From assembly GCF_011420305.2 (NCBI RefSeq), contig NZ_CP061769.1, forward strand, positions 3,149,001-3,213,000: a DNA stretch of 64,000 nucleotides, given 5' to 3'. The stretch's first letter is position 1, and each line of letters opens with the position of its first letter. Below, one piece after another: positions 1 to 7,376 of this stretch. The stretch is from Nocardioides ochotonae. GTDB taxonomy: Bacteria > Actinomycetota > Actinomycetes > Propionibacteriales > Nocardioidaceae. The position numbers and the translations under genes were made by a program. The notes beneath the pieces were generated by a model, which saw only the letters and a list, made by a program, of their open reading frames with translations, made no database searches and was not told the DNA's origin.

Positions 1-232
1 TGCCGAGCGGGTCCCAGTGCGTGCCGGCCGGCAGCTCACGACCCTCGACCTCGCAGAACGAGCCCGGGCCGTCGTCCCACAGCACCGGGGCCTCGCCGTC
101 CTTGCACGTCCACTCGTCGATCAGCGGCGTGCCGCTGATCGCGAGGTAGGCGGCGAAGGCGCCGACCGAGAGCGCGGTGAGGGCGACCAGGCCGCCGAGG
201 ATCGAGAGGGTGAGGACAAGAGGCTTCTTCAT
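1..232 (-). CDS. N-terminal part of a membrane-anchored or secreted protein (partial)
   Basis: The reading frame begins with ATG at 232 and runs off the left edge, so only about 77 residues are visible. It opens with two lysines and then a hydrophobic stretch at about residues 5-32, which fits an uncleaved signal anchor or signal peptide. The outside part holds two cysteines about 17 residues apart (in DEWTCKD and GSFCEVE), which could form a disulfide. A GAGG sequence sits about 8 bases upstream of the ATG. I do not recognise the family. It lies 61 bases downstream of the DUF808 gene on the same strand and could be co-transcribed with it. Confidence 0.6.
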   Translation of the reverse strand, partial: MKKPLVLTLSILGGLVALTALSVGAFAAYLAISGTPLIDEWTCKDGEAPVLWDDGPGSFCEVEGRELPAGTHWDPLG

Positions 233-293
233 GTGCCCATCCTCGACGCCCCGGCTGCCTGGCCGCATCCGTACGCGTACTCAGTCGTCGGAC

Positions 294-1238
294 TCAGTGC
301 GCCGCCGGCTTCTTCGAGCGCGACGGCAGCAGGTGCACGACCGCCACCACGACCGCGCCGACGACGATCCCGAAGACCGCGGAGCAGGCCGTGTTGACCA
401 GCCAGCCCAGGACGGCGCCGACGCCGGACACCGCGTGGTGGACCTCCTCCTCGAGGTGGTGCACGAGCTCGTACGGCGGGTGCCAGCCGAGCTCGTCGAG
501 CCCGACGAGCAGGATGTGCCCGCCGACCCAGAGCATCGCGATGGTGCCGACGACGGAGATGACCGAGAGCAGCACCGGCATCCCGCGCACCAGCCCGCGG
601 CCCACCGACTGGGCGAAGGCGGACCTGCGCTCGGCCAGGTGCAGGCCGACGTCGTCCATCTTCACGATCAGGGCGACCACGCCGTACACGACGACGGTGA
701 TGGCCGCGGCCACGACGAGCAGGATCACCAGGCGCGACCAGAAGCTCTCGTCCGCCACCTCGTTGAGCGAGATCACCATGATCTCCGCCGAGAGGATCAG
801 GTCGGTGCGGATCGCGCCGGAGACCATCGTCTCCTCGGCGTCCTTGCCGAGGGTGGCGACCGGGGCGGCGTGGGCGTCGTGCCCGCGGATCCAGCCCCAC
901 ACCTTCTCCGCGCCCTCGAAGGCCAGGTAGGTGCCGCCGAGCATCAGGATCGGGGTGAGCAGCCACGGCAGGAACTCGCTGAGCAGCAGCGCCACCGGGA
1001 GGATGATCAGGACCTTGTTGCGGATCGAGCCGATCGCGATCCGCTTGATGATCGGCAGCTCGCGCTCGGCGGCGACGCCGTGGACGTACTGCGGCGTGAC
1101 GGCGGTGTCGTCGACGACGACCCCGGCGGCCTTCATGGTCGCCCGCCCTGCGGCGGCGCCGACGTCGTCGATCGAGGCGGCGGCCATCCGGGCCAGCACC
1201 GCCACGTCGTCGAGGAGCGCGAAGAGACCGCCGCTCAC
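294..1238 (-). CDS. DUF808 family inner-membrane protein (YedI-like)
   Basis: The protein of 314 residues begins SGGLFALLDDVAVLARMA, the typical opening of the DUF808/YedI family. It then shows LPIIKRIAIGSIRNK and several hydrophobic segments at roughly residues 75-105, 170-190, 215-235 and 275-300, so it is an integral membrane protein. The biochemical function of the family is not established. The start is GTG, and its bases overlap the TGA of the upstream acyltransferase gene (GTGA), which suggests translational coupling. Length and motifs match the family well; only the role is unknown. Confidence 0.88.
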   Translation of the reverse strand: MSGGLFALLDDVAVLARMAAASIDDVGAAAGRATMKAAGVVVDDTAVTPQYVHGVAAERELPIIKRIAIGSIRNKVLIILPVALLLSEFLPWLLTPILMLGGTYLAFEGAEKVWGWIRGHDAHAAPVATLGKDAEETMVSGAIRTDLILSAEIMVISLNEVADESFWSRLVILLVVAAAITVVVYGVVALIVKMDDVGLHLAERRSAFAQSVGRGLVRGMPVLLSVISVVGTIAMLWVGGHILLVGLDELGWHPPYELVHHLEEEVHHAVSGVGAVLGWLVNTACSAVFGIVVGAVVVAVVHLLPSRSKKPAAH

Positions 1239-2431
1239 GATCGGACGTCCAGGTCTCGGTGCGGGTTCTGGCCCTCAGCGTGCATGGGCCGAAGAGTAGC
1301 CCCGCCGGCGACCGCGGCCTCCAGCACCGCCCCCGCGATGACCTCGGCCTCCTGACGGGCTGCAGTCGCCTCCACGGCGAGGTCGACCTGACGCTGCGCC
1401 GACCCGAACGGATCGACGGCGTGGTTGAGCAGTCCGGCCACCGGCCGGCAGGCCAGCAGCAGGGCCACCGCGACCGACGCGAGCGTCGTCACCGCGACCG
1501 CGACCGTGGGGCCCGGGAAGGACACCTCGCCCCAACCGGCGTAGCCCGCACCCTTCACCGCGAAGCCGTGGAAGAGGTAGACCACCAGCGACCAGGCCCC
1601 CATCCGGGCGAACCAGCCACCACCACGGGGCACCAGCGCGAAGAACGCCCACGCACCGAGGGTGCCGACGAGGAGCAGCAGCGCCCGGGTGAGCGTCGCC
1701 TCGAGGGTCGTGTCGGCGACCTCGTCGTACAGCGCCCGGTAGTAGAACCACTCGGTGCTGGCCCAGGAGTCGGTCCACCGGGTCGCCACGAGGATCGCGA
1801 GCAGCACCACGACGCCGCTCACCTGCACCCACCGCTGGCGCAGCAGCTCGAGGCGCTCCGGTGTCGCCTTCAGCCCCATCACGAAGAACGGCAGCAGCCC
1901 CAGCACCCGGGCGATGTCCAGGGTGTCCCCCGCCCAGTTGCCGGCCAGCAGGCTGATCGCCACGGCCACCACCAGGCCACCGCGCATGTCGACGAAGACC
2001 GGGGTCAGCAGGCGCCAGAAGAAGAGCGCGGCGAGGTACCACATCGGCCAGTGCGGGTCGCGGAAGAGATTGTCCATCTCCTCTCCCCCGACATGGATGC
2101 GGAACAGCGCGATCGCGCACTCGAACACGACGTACGGCACCGCGACCGTGCGCACCAGCTGCCACAGCCGGCGCCGCTCCCAGGTGAAGGAGCGGGAGAG
2201 ATGGCCGGTGACGAAGACGAACGCCGGCACGTGCCAGGCGTAGAGGAAGTCGTAGAGGTGGTCACGCAGCGGTGACGGCTCGAGCAGCACCCAGGCGTGC
2301 CCGACGACCACGAGGGTCACCAGGGCCATCTTGGCGTTGTCGAACCACGGGTCGCGCGCGGGGGCGCTCGGGACTGGGTTCGAGGCTGGGCTCATCGGCC
2401 CACGTGCGGGCCTGCTCTCCGAGTCGGACAC
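1235..2431 (-). CDS. Membrane acyltransferase, acyltransferase-3 / fucose O-acetylase type
   Basis: This protein of up to 398 residues has about ten hydrophobic segments. Near the N-terminus, DNAKMALVTLVVVGHAW carries the conserved histidine of the acyltransferase-3 superfamily, and FVTGHLSRSF and RRRLWQLVRTVAVPY match the following loop with basic residues. It most resembles the branch (COG3594) that transfers O-acetyl groups to sugars at the membrane. The substrate cannot be read from sequence; position downstream of manB-type genes suggests a glycan. The start is uncertain: GTG 2431 is the longest, ATG 2395 is an alternative, and neither has a clear Shine-Dalgarno. The C-terminal 70 residues are alanine-rich and less conserved. 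Confidence 0.82.
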   Translation of the reverse strand: MSDSESRPARGPMSPASNPVPSAPARDPWFDNAKMALVTLVVVGHAWVLLEPSPLRDHLYDFLYAWHVPAFVFVTGHLSRSFTWERRRLWQLVRTVAVPYVVFECAIALFRIHVGGEEMDNLFRDPHWPMWYLAALFFWRLLTPVFVDMRGGLVVAVAISLLAGNWAGDTLDIARVLGLLPFFVMGLKATPERLELLRQRWVQVSGVVVLLAILVATRWTDSWASTEWFYYRALYDEVADTTLEATLTRALLLLVGTLGAWAFFALVPRGGGWFARMGAWSLVVYLFHGFAVKGAGYAGWGEVSFPGPTVAVAVTTLASVAVALLLACRPVAGLLNHAVDPFGSAQRQVDLAVEATAARQEAEVIAGAVLEAAVAGGATLRPMHAEGQNPHRDLDVRS

Positions 2432-2459
2432 CGCGGACCGGTACCCGGGCCCCGGACGA

Positions 2460-3488
2460 CTAGTCCTCCACCAGCCCCAGGCGCAGGTACTCCGCGGTGT
2501 AGGTGCCGCTCAGCAGCAGCGAGGCGTAGCGCGCCACCTCGCTGGGCGCCTCGGTCGTCACCGTCTCGACGCGTACGCCGCGGGCCGCCGCGGCGGCGAG
2601 CAGCCGGGTGCGCTGCTCCAGCACGACCGGCTCCTCGGTCCCGTCGTCGAGGACCAGCAGCGTGGGGCGCCGGTCGACGCCGCCGTCCACCGGGTCGGCG
2701 AAAACGTCGCGCTGGCGCGCCGCCTCGATCACCGGCAGCAGGTGCTCGGCGTCACCGGCCAGCGCGGTGCGCCCGCTCGCGCGGCGGATCGACTCCGCCA
2801 CCCGGCGCGCGGCGCGGGCGGCCAGGACCGACCCGCCCCACACCAGCGGGATGGAGTCGGCCAGCGCGATCGCGAGCATCTTGGCCGGGTTGACCGCGAG
2901 GTCGCGGTTCGGGGAGCAGGCGATCGCGACGTCGTCCAGGGCGCGGGCGACCTGCTCGGCGTCGGTGCGCGGGCCCAGCGAGACACCGTCGAGGTAGGTC
3001 AGCATCACCACCGCGGCCGCGAGCTGGTCGCTGGTGGTCGTCGGCAGGACCGTGGTCCAGCGCCCGGCGGCGTGCTCGGCGACCATGGAGCCCGGCCGGG
3101 TGGCGACGACCGCCTGGCAGCCACGGCGGGCCGCCTCGGCGACCGCGGAGGCGCTGCCGGAGTCCGACCCCTCGGGGCACAGCACGACGACCAGGTCCAG
3201 GCTCCCGGCCCAGCCCGGCAGCGCCGGCCCCGGCCAGGCGACGAACGGCACCGGGCACCACGGCTCGAGGACCGCACGCAGCAGCCGCGAGTCCGGCCCG
3301 GCGGCGATCACCGCGCGCGGACGCGACTGCTCGGAGCTGCGCTGCACCGCCTCGGCGACCGCGGACGCTGCGTCACCGGCCTCCCGGCGCACCCGCGCGC
3401 CGGTCTCGGCGAGGGTGCGCAGCCGCAGGTCGGCGGCGCCCAGCGCGGTCTGGTCGTCCAGGCGGGACTCGTCGAACCAGGTCGCCAC
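2460..3488 (-). CDS. SIS-fold, phosphoglucose/phosphomannose isomerase-like protein (Rv3256c type)
   Basis: A 342-residue cytoplasmic protein built from two SIS-like halves. The first contains AVIAAGPDSRLLRAVLEP and LDLVVVLCPEGSDSGSA; the second contains SIPLVWGGSVLAARAARR. This matches the C-terminal phosphosugar-isomerase-like family found next to manB across actinobacteria. Family members are often named bifunctional phosphoglucose/phosphomannose isomerase, but I see no clear catalytic signature, so activity is not proven. It starts with GTG at 3488, seven bases after the Trm112 gene, in the manB operon. A role in mannose phosphate interconversion or its control is inferred from this position. 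Confidence 0.8.
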   Translation of the reverse strand: MATWFDESRLDDQTALGAADLRLRTLAETGARVRREAGDAASAVAEAVQRSSEQSRPRAVIAAGPDSRLLRAVLEPWCPVPFVAWPGPALPGWAGSLDLVVVLCPEGSDSGSASAVAEAARRGCQAVVATRPGSMVAEHAAGRWTTVLPTTTSDQLAAAVVMLTYLDGVSLGPRTDAEQVARALDDVAIACSPNRDLAVNPAKMLAIALADSIPLVWGGSVLAARAARRVAESIRRASGRTALAGDAEHLLPVIEAARQRDVFADPVDGGVDRRPTLLVLDDGTEEPVVLEQRTRLLAAAAARGVRVETVTTEAPSEVARYASLLLSGTYTAEYLRLGLVED

Positions 3489-3495
3489 GGCGAGC

Positions 3496-3681
3496 TCAGG
3501 CCGGCTTGCGGGCTTCGTCGACGAGCAGGACCGGGATGCCGTCGCGGACCGGGTAGACCAGGCCGCACTCGCCCCGGCAGGCCAGCTCCAGGTCGGCGTC
3601 GGTGGTGACCTGCTCGAGGTCGCCGTGACAGCCCGGGCACACCACGATGGCGAGCAGGGCGGGGTCGAGGGAGGTGCTCAT
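3496..3681 (-). CDS. Trm112 family small zinc-ribbon-like protein
   Basis: A 61-residue protein of the Trm112/YcaR family. It reads LLAIVVCPGCHGDLEQ near the N-terminus (two cysteines, CPGC), a second Cys pair region LACRGECGLVYP, and the family's closing motif VRDGIPVLLVDEAR. Bacterial members are small stand-alone proteins whose eukaryotic relatives activate methyltransferases; a function in this operon has not been shown. Its ATG shares a base with the manB stop codon (TGATG), so it is translationally coupled to manB. The same manB-Trm112-SIS gene order is common in actinobacteria. Confidence 0.9.
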   Translation of the reverse strand: MSTSLDPALLAIVVCPGCHGDLEQVTTDADLELACRGECGLVYPVRDGIPVLLVDEARKPA

Positions 3682-5054
3682 CAGTTGCTCCGGATCTTCG
3701 TGAGGACCTCGTCGCGGACTGCGGCCATCGTCGCGAGGTCCTTGCCCTCGGCGTTCAGGCGCAGCAGCGGCTCGGTGTTGGACGGCCGGACGTTGAACGC
3801 CCAGTCGGGGTGGGTGACGCTCAGACCGTCGAGACGGTCGGTGGTGACCTGGTCGAGGCCGGCGTACTCGGCCTCGAGCGCGGCGATCACCCCTGCCTGG
3901 TCGGCGACCTCGGAGTTGATCTCCCCGCTGAGCGGGTAGCGCTCGTAGGCCGCGAGCAGCTGGGACAGGGTCTGGTCGGTCTCGGCCAGCGCCGCCAGCG
4001 CGTGCAGCGCGGCGAGCATCCCGGAGTCGGCGCGCCAGAAGTCACGGAAGTAGAAGTGGCCGCTGTGCTCGCCGCCGAAGATCGCGTCGGTCTCGGCCAT
4101 CCGGGCCTTGATGAAGGAGTGCCCGACGCGGGTGCGGACCGGGGTGCCGCCGAGCTCGGTCACGATCTCGGGCACCGAGCGGCTGGTGATCACGTTGTGG
4201 ATGACCGTCGCGCCCGGCTCCTTGGCCAGCTCGCGGGCCGCGATCAGCGCGGTCAGCGTGGACGGCGACACGGCCTCGCCGCGCTCGTCGACCAGGAAGC
4301 AGCGGTCGGCGTCGCCGTCGAAGGCGAGCCCGACGTCCGCGCCCTCGGCGAGCACGCGGGCCTGCAGGTCGCGCAGGTTCTCGGCCTCGATCGGGTTGGC
4401 CTCGTGGTTCGGGAAGGTGCCGTCGAGCTCGAAGTACATGGCCACCACCTCGATCAGGTCGCCGAGGCCCGCGAAGACGGCCGGCGCGGTGTGGCCGGCC
4501 ATGCCGTTGCCGGCGTCGACCACGACCTTGAGCGGGCGCCCGGTGACCGGCGCCAGGGTGAGCAGGTGGTCGGCGTAGGCGGCGAGCACGTCCTGCTCGG
4601 TGATGGTGCCCCGGACCGTGCCCTCGGCCGGACCGGCGCCGGACAGCACCCGGTCCCGGATCTCCGCGAGCCCGGTGTCCAGGCCGATCGGCTGGGCGTG
4701 GGAGCGGCACAGCTTGATGCCGTTGTACTGCGCCGGGTTGTGGCTCGCGGTGAACATCGCGCCGGGGTGCCCGAGGTGGCCGGAGGCGAAGTAGAGCTGG
4801 TCGGTGGAGGCCAGGCCGATCTTGATCACGTCGGCGCCGGCGGCGGCCGCGCCCTCGGCGAACGCCGCGGCCATGCCCGGTGAGCTGGGGCGCATGTCGT
4901 GGCCGACCACGACAGTCGTCGCGCCCACCACGTCGACGAACGCCTGGCCCGTCGCGCGGGCGAGCCGCTCGTCGAGCTGGTCGGGCACGGTGCCCCGCAC
5001 GTCGTACGCCTTGAAGATGGCGTGCACGGACTGCGGGTCGAGGGTGTCGGCCAT
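3681..5054 (-). CDS. manB: Phosphomannomutase/phosphoglucomutase
   Basis: A 457-residue alpha-D-phosphohexomutase that interconverts mannose 6-phosphate and mannose 1-phosphate (possibly also the glucose phosphates), feeding GDP-mannose. All four active-site loops are visible: the phosphoserine loop FTASHNPAQYNGIK (Ser104), the Mg-binding loop AFDGDADRCFLVDE (Asp246/248/250), the sugar-binding loop GGEHSGHFYF, and the phosphate-binding loop RPSNTEPLLRL near the C-terminus. Length is typical. ATG 5054 lies 7 bases after a TAGGGT box, indicating a leaderless transcript. It leads the operon with Trm112 and the SIS gene. The manC partner is about 9 kb away at 13686-14777. Confidence 0.95.
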   Translation of the reverse strand: MADTLDPQSVHAIFKAYDVRGTVPDQLDERLARATGQAFVDVVGATTVVVGHDMRPSSPGMAAAFAEGAAAAGADVIKIGLASTDQLYFASGHLGHPGAMFTASHNPAQYNGIKLCRSHAQPIGLDTGLAEIRDRVLSGAGPAEGTVRGTITEQDVLAAYADHLLTLAPVTGRPLKVVVDAGNGMAGHTAPAVFAGLGDLIEVVAMYFELDGTFPNHEANPIEAENLRDLQARVLAEGADVGLAFDGDADRCFLVDERGEAVSPSTLTALIAARELAKEPGATVIHNVITSRSVPEIVTELGGTPVRTRVGHSFIKARMAETDAIFGGEHSGHFYFRDFWRADSGMLAALHALAALAETDQTLSQLLAAYERYPLSGEINSEVADQAGVIAALEAEYAGLDQVTTDRLDGLSVTHPDWAFNVRPSNTEPLLRLNAEGKDLATMAAVRDEVLTKIRSN

Positions 5055-5061
5055 GCGCCAG

Positions 5062-5067
5062 ACCCTA
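5062..5067 (-). promoter_or_regulatory. -10 element of a probable leaderless manB promoter
   Basis: TAGGGT on the minus strand is separated by 7 bases from the manB ATG, the classic actinobacterial TAnnnT arrangement that puts the transcription start at the start codon. It lies in the 18-base gap after DUF3499, so manB can be transcribed independently. Confidence 0.6.
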
Positions 5068-5072
5068 GTGCC

Positions 5073-5432
5073 TCAGTCGTTGCTGAGGACGCGGAGGTGG
5101 CCCCGGCGCGTGACCTCACGCCCGGTCTCCTGCGCGGGCGCGGGTCGCTGCGGCGGCAGCGGACGCGCCGCCTCGCGGACCGCGTCGGCCAGGGCGAGCA
5201 GGTCGTCCTCGGTGGGACCCTGCGCGGCGGGGTCCGGGGCCAGGCGCAGCACCTCCCAGCCACGCGGCGCCGACAGCCGCTCGCTGTGCACGTCGCACAG
5301 GTCGTAGGCGTGCGGCTCGGCGTAGGTCGCGAGCGGGCCCAGCACGGCCGTCTGGTCGGCGTAGACGTAGGTGAGGGTGTTGACCGCCGAGCGACCACAG
5401 GCGGTGCGCGAACAACGACGGCTGGAACTCAC
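5073..5432 (-). CDS. DUF3499 family protein (Rv3258c type)
   Basis: A small protein of 119 residues. The N-terminus SSSRRCSRTACGRSAVNTLT and the following YADQTAVLGPLA and HAYDLCDVHSERL contain the four conserved cysteines of DUF3499, presumably a zinc-binding site, followed by GWEVLRLAPD. The C-terminal third is variable and rich in Pro and Ala. I chose GTG 5432 because a TAGGTT box lies exactly 7 bases upstream, giving a leaderless start; a TTG at 5441 in the same frame falls inside that box. The family is actinobacteria-specific and of unknown function, always near manB and whiB. Confidence 0.88.
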   Translation of the reverse strand: MSSSRRCSRTACGRSAVNTLTYVYADQTAVLGPLATYAEPHAYDLCDVHSERLSAPRGWEVLRLAPDPAAQGPTEDDLLALADAVREAARPLPPQRPAPAQETGREVTRRGHLRVLSND

Positions 5433-5439
5433 AGGCGTC

Positions 5440-5445
5440 AACCTA
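5440..5445 (-). promoter_or_regulatory. -10 element of a probable leaderless DUF3499 promoter
   Basis: TAGGTT on the minus strand is followed by 7 bases and then GTG 5432. It is divergent from the TAGGCT box at 5470-5475, so the two -10 boxes face away from each other within 40 bases. Confidence 0.55.
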
Positions 5446-5469
5446 CCGTCCGGCTCCGACGGATCGGGC

Positions 5470-5475
5470 TAGGCT
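5470..5475 (+). promoter_or_regulatory. -10 element of a probable leaderless promoter for the zincin-like gene
   Basis: TAGGCT is followed by six bases and GTG 5482. This spacing fits a transcript that begins at the start codon and supports GTG 5482 as the start. Confidence 0.55.
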
Positions 5476-5481
5476 CGCGGC

Positions 5482-5934
5482 GTGGATGAGCGGACTCTTC
5501 CGGACGTGTCCGGGCGACCGCGACGCCGCGACCGGCGTGGCCGCGGGATGCGCGGCCCCGGGGTGGTCCCCACCACTCCCGGACGCCCGGCGCTGCGGAC
5601 CCGTCGCGAGCGCTTCGACGCCATCGCGCTGAGCGTGGTGGCCGACGTCGACCGGCGCTGGCAGGACCGCCTCGGCCCCGTCGAGTACGCCGTGGAGGAC
5701 GCCCCCGACGTCCCGGCGGACTGGGACGACGCCGGCGTGCCGCTGTCCGCGCTGGTGCGCGGCACCGGCGGCGCGCCGACCCGGCTGGTGCTGTTCCGCC
5801 GCCCGATCGAGCACCGCTGCGAGGGCCGCGACGAGCTCGAGGCGCTCGTGCTCACCCTCGTGGTCGAGCAGCTCGCCGAGCTGCTCGGCATCGACCCGGC
5901 GACGGTCGACCCCCGCTACGAGCCCGGGGACTGA
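5482..5934 (+). CDS. Zincin-like metallopeptidase-family protein lacking the zinc motif (Rv3259 type)
   Basis: A 150-residue protein of the minimal-metallopeptidase (zincin_1, DUF1025) family. The arginine-rich first 45 residues are variable; the core reads RRERFDAIALSVVADV, then RLVLFRRPIEHRCEGRDEL and VLTLVVEQLAELLGIDP. In active zincins the last segment would carry HExxH; here the corresponding bases encode EQLAE with no histidine, so catalytic zinc binding looks lost. This may be general for the actinobacterial branch. It is divergent from DUF3499, and its 3' end overlaps the convergent DUF5719 gene by 19 bases. A non-enzymatic role is an inference. Confidence 0.8.
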   Translation: MDERTLPDVSGRPRRRDRRGRGMRGPGVVPTTPGRPALRTRRERFDAIALSVVADVDRRWQDRLGPVEYAVEDAPDVPADWDDAGVPLSALVRGTGGAPTRLVLFRRPIEHRCEGRDELEALVLTLVVEQLAELLGIDPATVDPRYEPGD

Positions 5935-7376
5935 GGGCCTGCCTGCTGCGGCAGCCCGGGGCGTACGTCGGGGACCAGCCCGGCGCGCACCAGCGGGGCG
6001 AAGCCCGCGATCGCGGTGCCGTCGCCGCTGACCACCACCGTGGCGAGCACCGAGGTGCCGCGCGGGGCGATGCTGACGAACGTCGCGCCCTGGGGCAGGC
6101 CCACGCTCGCGCCGCGGTCGCGCTCGACCTCGACGCTCCGCGCGGCCAGCTCGCGGCCGCGGTCGTCGCGGGCGACGACCTGGACGCTCCCGGTGGCCTC
6201 GGCACCGCTCAACAGCAGCCGGCTGGCGCCGCGCGGGACCAGGACCGCGCTCGGCTCCTCGATCCGCTCGAGGGGCACCGCGTGGGTGAGGTCACCGTCG
6301 ACCGCCTGGCGCAGCGAGGCGGTCACCGGGGCCGAGGAGTCGAGCTCCAGGCCGATGGCGTCCTTCGCGGCGTCGGAGGCCAGCAGGGCGCCGACCGAGA
6401 CCCGGACCACCGACTGCGGGGGCACACGGACGTCCTCGAGGTCCCGGGGGCTGAAGGTGGAGCCGGGGGTCACCACCCGGATCTCCGCCACGGCCTCGCT
6501 CTCCCCCGGGTTGGCCACCACGAGGGTGCGGGAGCCGGAGCCCTCGGCCAAGCCGAGCAGGGTGCTGCGCCGCTGCGGCGTGCCCTGGCCGGGAAGCCAG
6601 TCGCGGACCACCGGGGTGGAGCCGATCCGGTCGACGACGTCGAGCACGGAGGCGGAGACCCGACCCCGGGTCGTCACCACCCGCAGCGCCAGCTCGTCGG
6701 TGCGCGGCAGCAGCGCCGCCAGGTCCAGGCGGACCCGGTCCCCGCCGGGGACGACGACGCCGAGGAGCTGGTCGGCCTCGACCGGGCCGTCGGAGCCGAG
6801 GACCAGGACGTCGGCGACGGCGCGGCCGCCGCCGGGGTTGATGAGCTCGACGACGGAGGAGTGCTCCGGGCCGGCCCCCACCCCGGTGAACCAGGTCTCC
6901 GCGCTGGGGCTCGTGCACTGCGCCGCGCCCAGCGGCGAGCCGCCGACGCGGCCCGCGACCAGTCCGGGAGCGAGGTCGCCCTCGGCCCGGACGGTCACCG
7001 GGGCCCGGCTGCCGTCGATCCCGATCCTCTCCGGGCCGACCTCGACGGACGAGGCGTCGGCGCCGCGGCCGACGCGGACCTCGCCGGTCGCCTCGCCGTC
7101 GGTCGCGACCAGGATCCGGTCGCCGTCCTTGCGCCCCTCGGGGCAGCCGAGGGTCGCGGCGCTCAGCGTGGTCTCCTCGGGCGCGCCCAGCTCGGCGCCG
7201 CCCTCCTCGGTGCCGCCGAGCAGCAGCAGCGAGCCGGTCAGGACCGGCGCGACGACGGCGAGCACCGCGGTGACCTCGAACCGGCCGCGTCGGGTGGCGC
7301 TGCGCCGGCCGGCGGACCTGTCGGTGGGCCGATCGGTGGGCCGGTCAGTGGGCCGATCGGTGGGGTTGTGGCTCAT
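5916..7376 (-). CDS. DUF5719 family membrane-anchored extracellular protein
   Basis: A 486-residue protein with a short cytoplasmic tail, one transmembrane segment at about residues 33-55 (FEVTAVLAVVAPVLTGSLLL) and a large outside part rich in beta-strands. The outside part is made of repeated modules such as WFTGVGAGPEHSSVVELINP and ILVATDGE, typical of DUF5719. I chose ATG 7376 over an in-frame upstream ATG because it overlaps the stop of the preceding glycosyltransferase gene in an ATGA junction. The N-terminal tail contains a TDRP tandem repeat. Function is unknown; the strict coupling suggests it assists the GT2 protein in envelope glycan assembly. Confidence 0.83.
   Translation of the reverse strand: MSHNPTDRPTDRPTDRPTDRSAGRRSATRRGRFEVTAVLAVVAPVLTGSLLLLGGTEEGGAELGAPEETTLSAATLGCPEGRKDGDRILVATDGEATGEVRVGRGADASSVEVGPERIGIDGSRAPVTVRAEGDLAPGLVAGRVGGSPLGAAQCTSPSAETWFTGVGAGPEHSSVVELINPGGGRAVADVLVLGSDGPVEADQLLGVVVPGGDRVRLDLAALLPRTDELALRVVTTRGRVSASVLDVVDRIGSTPVVRDWLPGQGTPQRRSTLLGLAEGSGSRTLVVANPGESEAVAEIRVVTPGSTFSPRDLEDVRVPPQSVVRVSVGALLASDAAKDAIGLELDSSAPVTASLRQAVDGDLTHAVPLERIEEPSAVLVPRGASRLLLSGAEATGSVQVVARDDRGRELAARSVEVERDRGASVGLPQGATFVSIAPRGTSVLATVVVSGDGTAIAGFAPLVRAGLVPDVRPGLPQQAGPQSPGS
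7321..7366. repeat. 12-bp tandem repeat, four units, inside the DUF5719 gene
   Basis: Units of 12 bases (tcggtgggccga with one or two changes) repeat from 7321 to about 7366 and encode a TDRP motif four times in the cytoplasmic tail. The repeat is in frame, so change of copy number would lengthen or shorten the tail without a frameshift. Confidence 0.85.
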
